Part shown: piece by piece, positions 21,882 through 24,890 of the stretch
Numbering within the stretch: position 1 is the stretch's first letter
Layout: each line of letters begins with the position of its first letter
DNA from: JAYTQG01 sp043746815
GTDB taxonomy: Bacteria > Actinomycetota > Thermoleophilia > Miltoncostaeales > Miltoncostaeaceae
Length of the DNA: 24,890 bases
Assembly (NCBI GenBank): GCA_043746815.1
Contig: JAYTQG010000096.1
Location: 1 to 24,890, forward strand
Reading direction: 5' to 3'
Position numbers and translations under genes: made by a program
Notes under the pieces: generated by a model
What the model saw: only the letters and a program-made list of their open reading frames with translations
Databases searched by the model: none
What the model was told of the DNA's origin: nothing

Positions 21882-23975
21882 CTAACCGGTGACCTTCGGC
21901 TGTACGACCTGCTGCTTGGCAACGAGCTTCGTGGTGGCCCGGGCGGTCACGCGAGGGGCATTGTCCGCTGTTGCGACAGCAGTATTCGTGACGCTCATCG
22001 CGTCGTTTCCGTTCATCCGGAGAAAGACGTGCACGGTCTTCGTGGCCCCCGGGGCGAGGTTGCCGAGCTTCCAGCTCACAGATCCGCGCGCAATCGTCGC
22101 GCCGGAGCGACGGAGTGCGTCGGGACGGACAACCGCCGTGCCCTCGGGCACCATGTCGGTGATCTTCACCGAGCGCGCAACCGAGCGCCCCTTCGCGAGC
22201 TTCAACGTGATCGTGTAATCGACGATCTGGCCGACGGTTGCCCGCTTTGCTCCACGCTTGGTGATCGTCATGAGCGGTGATCCCGGCGTTGACTGGATCG
22301 TGGGCTGGGCCACGCCTGCCGCGTTGCCGCCACGAACCTTCACTGCGGCGTCTTCTGACTTCGCCGCGAGCGACGTCGCTGCGGTACGTCCGCCAGGCAT
22401 CTTTGCGAAGATTTGCGCGACGGTGGCGGTGTTGACCTTGTCGGCAGTGATGTTTGCCTTCTCGCACGTCAAGGTCGCCGATGCTCCGATGGCGATACTG
22501 GCGATGGTCTGGTCCAGCCCGCACCATGCGTCCGTGACGTGGGCCTTGACGAGCTCTGTCTGACCCGTGTTGGCCACCGTCACGCGGTACTTGGCAGTTC
22601 CACCAGAGGAGATCAGCGCGGCCACCCCGTCGTTCGAGCCTGGCGAACCTTGCGAGGCGTCGGCGTCCAGCCACTGGCCCGTTGCCGGGTCCTGGACCTC
22701 TTTGAGGATCGTGTAGTTCGGCGTCACGACACGCACGGAGGCGTTCTCGGTTTGCTCGGGGAGCGCCGTGTGGCCCCACACTGGGGTGACACCGGTGACG
22801 TGACCCGTGTTGATACGGTCAACAACACTCACCTTGGCGCAAAACACACTCTTCGACTCGCCCGGAGCAATTGTGCCAATTACGGTGTCCAGGCCACACC
22901 ACGCGTCGACAACGTGGGCGTTGGTCAACGTGACGTTGCCGGTGTTGCGCACGCTCATTCGGTACTCGGCGGTCTCACCGGAGAACAGGACGGCCGGGGT
23001 CGGGTCGTTGCTTCCTGGGCTGCCAGCAATGGCGTCGGCGTCCAACCAGTTGCCGGTAGCTGGGTCCTTGACCTCTTTGATGAACTCAAAGCTCGGGTTA
23101 TCCGCCGCGGGCGGGGCCGCCTTGTCCACAAAGCCGAAGTCCAATGAGTGATCGTTCTGTCCTGCGCCACCAGTGTCGACAACCGTCCACACCCATGACC
23201 CGTCGCCATTCAGCTGGCCGTTCGAGTCGAGCTCGCGGTCGGAGCCAGCCTCGAAGCTGGTCGGGACGTATCCCGAGAGAGCTGGCTGGCCGAGGTCCAT
23301 CTGGACCGAGTAGTGCGCCCAGGGATCCACGCCGAAGTAATACTCACCCTTCGAATCGGTGACTGTGCTGCGGTTGTGGCCAGCGGCGTCGGTGATGGAC
23401 ACCGTCACGCCCGGCAGCGCTCGTTCGCCAGCCTCCTGAATACCGTCCGCGTTGTCGTCGTGCCACAGGCGGTTGCCAACCTCGAGCGGCTCCGGGACGC
23501 AGATGAACTTGAGGAACTCGTCCGGCTTGACCAGCCCAAGGCTTGCGTTCACACCGCCGCCTTCGGCAAGGAACTGCACTGCCGTGCCCGAGTCGGGTCC
23601 GTGCGGTCCGACCTCAAAGCCTGCTGGCAGCGTGCTGAAAACGATGCGGTAGGCCCCAAAGACCGGGATCGACATCACGTAGGTGCCGTTGGGTGCGGTC
23701 ACCGCGGTGCCAACGACGGCGCCGGAGGTGTCGGTCGCCGTCACGGTGACACCGCCCACGCCATTCTCAATCGCGTTGCTTCCCGGAGGCGCACCGTAGA
23801 TCGTCCCCAGCTCGTGCACGCCGTTGGCGTTACGGTCGTTGAAGACCGTGCCAGAGATGTTTCCCGTGGCGAACGCGGGGGATGCGGAGAGGGCGAGACC
23901 GGATACGGCGGTCAGCGCGAGTGCCAGGGTGCGTCCGTGAGCTGGACGGCGCCGTGTGGAGAGTCGAGCAGCCAT
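21882..23975 (-). CDS. Secreted SdrD_B/DUF11 surface protein with tandem Cys modules
   Basis: The 697-aa protein has a signal peptide (cleavage after SASPAFA, residue 36). Two SdrD_B modules follow (40-148 with FNDRNANGVHE; 164-283 with WHDDNADGIQEAGE), matching calcium-loop surface domains. Two tandem repeats of about 120 aa come next (296-417 and 420-546). Each has KEV-x-DPATG-x-WLDAD, GSPGSND, DAWCGLD and a second cysteine about 20 residues later. A DUF11 domain (566-685) and the terminal QPKVTG end the protein. ATG 23975 has GAGGAA upstream; ATG 23987 is in frame but badly spaced. There is no TM anchor. It is paralogous to the upstream-numbered 933-aa protein, whose DUF11 and SdrD_B domains align with it. 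A structural or adhesive role outside the cell is likely. Confidence 0.86.
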   Translation of the reverse strand: MAARLSTRRRPAHGRTLALALTAVSGLALSASPAFATGNISGTVFNDRNANGVHELGTIYGAPPGSNAIENGVGGVTVTATDTSGAVVGTAVTAPNGTYVMSIPVFGAYRIVFSTLPAGFEVGPHGPDSGTAVQFLAEGGGVNASLGLVKPDEFLKFICVPEPLEVGNRLWHDDNADGIQEAGERALPGVTVSITDAAGHNRSTVTDSKGEYYFGVDPWAHYSVQMDLGQPALSGYVPTSFEAGSDRELDSNGQLNGDGSWVWTVVDTGGAGQNDHSLDFGFVDKAAPPAADNPSFEFIKEVKDPATGNWLDADAIAGSPGSNDPTPAVLFSGETAEYRMSVRNTGNVTLTNAHVVDAWCGLDTVIGTIAPGESKSVFCAKVSVVDRINTGHVTGVTPVWGHTALPEQTENASVRVVTPNYTILKEVQDPATGQWLDADASQGSPGSNDGVAALISSGGTAKYRVTVANTGQTELVKAHVTDAWCGLDQTIASIAIGASATLTCEKANITADKVNTATVAQIFAKMPGGRTAATSLAAKSEDAAVKVRGGNAAGVAQPTIQSTPGSPLMTITKRGAKRATVGQIVDYTITLKLAKGRSVARSVKITDMVPEGTAVVRPDALRRSGATIARGSVSWKLGNLAPGATKTVHVFLRMNGNDAMSVTNTAVATADNAPRVTARATTKLVAKQQVVQPKVTG
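22338..23090 (-). repeat. Tandem ~120-aa coding repeat in the surface protein
   Basis: Nucleotides 23090-22725 and 22718-22338 encode two homologous modules in a row. Shared landmarks are DPATG-x-WLDAD, GSPGSND, NTGN/Q, DAWCGLD and a cysteine after the next strand. They probably arose by internal duplication. The start value here is the 5' end on the minus strand. Confidence 0.75.
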
Positions 23976-24135
23976 GCGATTCCTCATTCCTTTGGTTCCC
24001 GACAGCCGCGTTGCATCGTGCGTTTGCGGCAGAGATTGAATCGATGGTGGCGCTGACCGGGGCCCCGCACACTCTCCGTGAGGCGAGAACGCCCCACCCA
24101 TACGACCAGCACGCGCAACGCGGTACCGTTTGAGC

Positions 24136-24735
24136 GTGGGACTGCTCTCCAAATGGCGACCAACCGACGACGAGCGGAAACGAACACCGCCCGGGCAGCA
24201 CCTCGTGCGTGACTTTCCCGTTCTCCACGCGGGATCCATCCCATATCGGAGCATCCCGAAGGACTGGAGCTTTCGTGTGTTCGGTGAGGTCGAGGCGCCC
24301 GTCACCCTCACGATCGATGACTTCCGGGCGCTACCACGAGTGGAACGCACCGTCGATATCCACTGCGTCACGAGCTGGAGCAAGCTCGACACGCGGTGGG
24401 AGGGCGTCTCAATCGGATGGGTGCTCGCAAATTGCCGACCCCGGGCGAGCGCGACGCACGTCATCGCGCACGCGGAGGAGGAGTACACCGCCAACATCCC
24501 CTTGGAGGTCATTTCCGACGACGACGTGCTTATCGCCGATCACTTCGACGGGATGCCACTGACGCCTGAGCATGGCTTTCCGCTGCGTCTCGTTGTCCCG
24601 TCCCGCTACTTCTGGAAAAGCGCGAAGTGGCTGCGGGGCCTCGAGTTTGTGGATGCGGATCGAGCCGGTTTCTGGGAGAACTACGGCTACTCGATGAGCG
24701 CGGACCCCTGGGGCGAGGAGCGCTATGCCTTCTGA
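24136..24735 (+). CDS. Sulfite-oxidase-fold molybdopterin-dependent oxidoreductase
   Basis: The 199-aa protein is a single oxidored_molyb (PF00174-type) domain. Blocks are WSFRVFGEVEAPVTLTIDDFRALP (44-67), RTVDIHCVTSWSKLDTRWEG (71-90), EYTANIPLEV (116-125), HGFPLRLVVPSRYFWKSAKW (146-165) and ENYGYSMSADPWGEERY (181-197). C77 in DIHCVTSWSK is the expected molybdenum-ligand cysteine. No Tat signal is visible, unlike YedY/MsrP, so it may be cytosolic or depend on a partner. GTG 24136 is preferred; TTG 24130 is in frame but abuts the -10-like TACCGT (24124-24129). Its stop overlaps the next gene, a membrane protein, suggesting a redox pair. The substrate is unknown. Confidence 0.87.
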   Translation: MGLLSKWRPTDDERKRTPPGQHLVRDFPVLHAGSIPYRSIPKDWSFRVFGEVEAPVTLTIDDFRALPRVERTVDIHCVTSWSKLDTRWEGVSIGWVLANCRPRASATHVIAHAEEEYTANIPLEVISDDDVLIADHFDGMPLTPEHGFPLRLVVPSRYFWKSAKWLRGLEFVDADRAGFWENYGYSMSADPWGEERYAF

Positions 24736-24890
24736 TCCGAACTGGGACCAACGTGAAATCGAGGACTTCGACTGGGCCGACCGCTGGAACGGACGCTTCG
24801 TGCGGGCGGCGGCGATTGGGTTTCCGGTCTGGATCTGGTTGCTGCTTGTCCTCGGCTGGGCTGGGGGATCTGCGCTCGCCGGTCTCGTCG
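24725..24890 (+). CDS. Membrane protein, 3' end beyond window
   Basis: An ATG at 24725 overlaps the molybdopterin gene stop by 11 nt and opens a frame that runs off the window. The 55 residues visible start with an acidic, Trp-rich leader (MPSDPNWDQREIEDFDWADR) and continue into a hydrophobic helix (GFPVWIWLLLVLGWAGGSAL). Overlap with the molybdoenzyme suggests coupling; it could be a membrane anchor or electron-transfer partner, but too little is seen to name it. Confidence 0.6.
   Translation, partial: MPSDPNWDQREIEDFDWADRWNGRFVRAAAIGFPVWIWLLLVLGWAGGSALAGLV

Noticed and set aside
1..24890. CRISPR arrays, insertion sequences or rRNA
   Set aside because: No regularly spaced short repeats, transposase motifs or rRNA sequence were seen.

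Overview
This GC-rich window has the gene content of a Gram-positive-like actinobacterium, most likely Actinomycetota of the Thermoleophilia or a nearby class. That placement is inference from the mix of a putative F420-dependent luciferase-like enzyme, a DUF1015 protein, a class 2 dihydroorotate dehydrogenase, a one-chain UvrD helicase-nuclease, a subtilisin-inhibitor-like protein and large SdrD_B/DUF11 surface proteins. Several genes start with GTG, and some have a -10-like box only 6-9 nt before the start, which suggests leaderless mRNAs.

Left region (1-4840) looks accessory and partly decayed. It holds an HTH-nucleotidyltransferase gene of MNT antitoxin type followed by a frameshifted HEPN partner, then a MarR regulator, a palindrome, and a 52-codon stub of a [2Fe-2S] oxidoreductase subunit. 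After these come a TMEM175-like channel gene, a luciferase-like oxidoreductase and a RibD/DHFR-like reductase. The reductase lies between an intact tRNA-Lys(UUU) gene and an exact 36-bp copy of that tRNA's 3' half, the arrangement left by tRNA-targeted integration.

Middle region (4861-13729) is mostly housekeeping. A secreted PKD-domain protein on the minus strand is followed on the plus strand by pterin carbinolamine dehydratase, pyrD, a membrane SpoIIE-type phosphatase and an ABC exporter. The last three are joined by ATGA overlaps. A second transcript, with a good leaderless promoter, carries methylmalonyl-CoA epimerase, a small unknown protein and a YchF-family GTPase/ATPase with an unusual P-loop. 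A small secreted SSI-like protease inhibitor follows.

The next region (13726-18779) is a minus-strand two-gene unit: a 980-aa UvrD helicase fused to a PD-(D/E)XK nuclease with an iron-sulfur cysteine set, then a YhaM-like OB-HD nuclease starting right at the helicase stop codon. A DUF1015 gene diverges from it across 47 bp.

The right region (18826-24890) encodes two large, related secreted proteins on the minus strand, built of calcium-loop SdrD_B modules, repeats and a DUF11 domain. Both end at the C-terminus with P-x-V-T-G. On the plus strand, a sulfite-oxidase-fold molybdopterin protein and the start of a membrane protein run off the edge.
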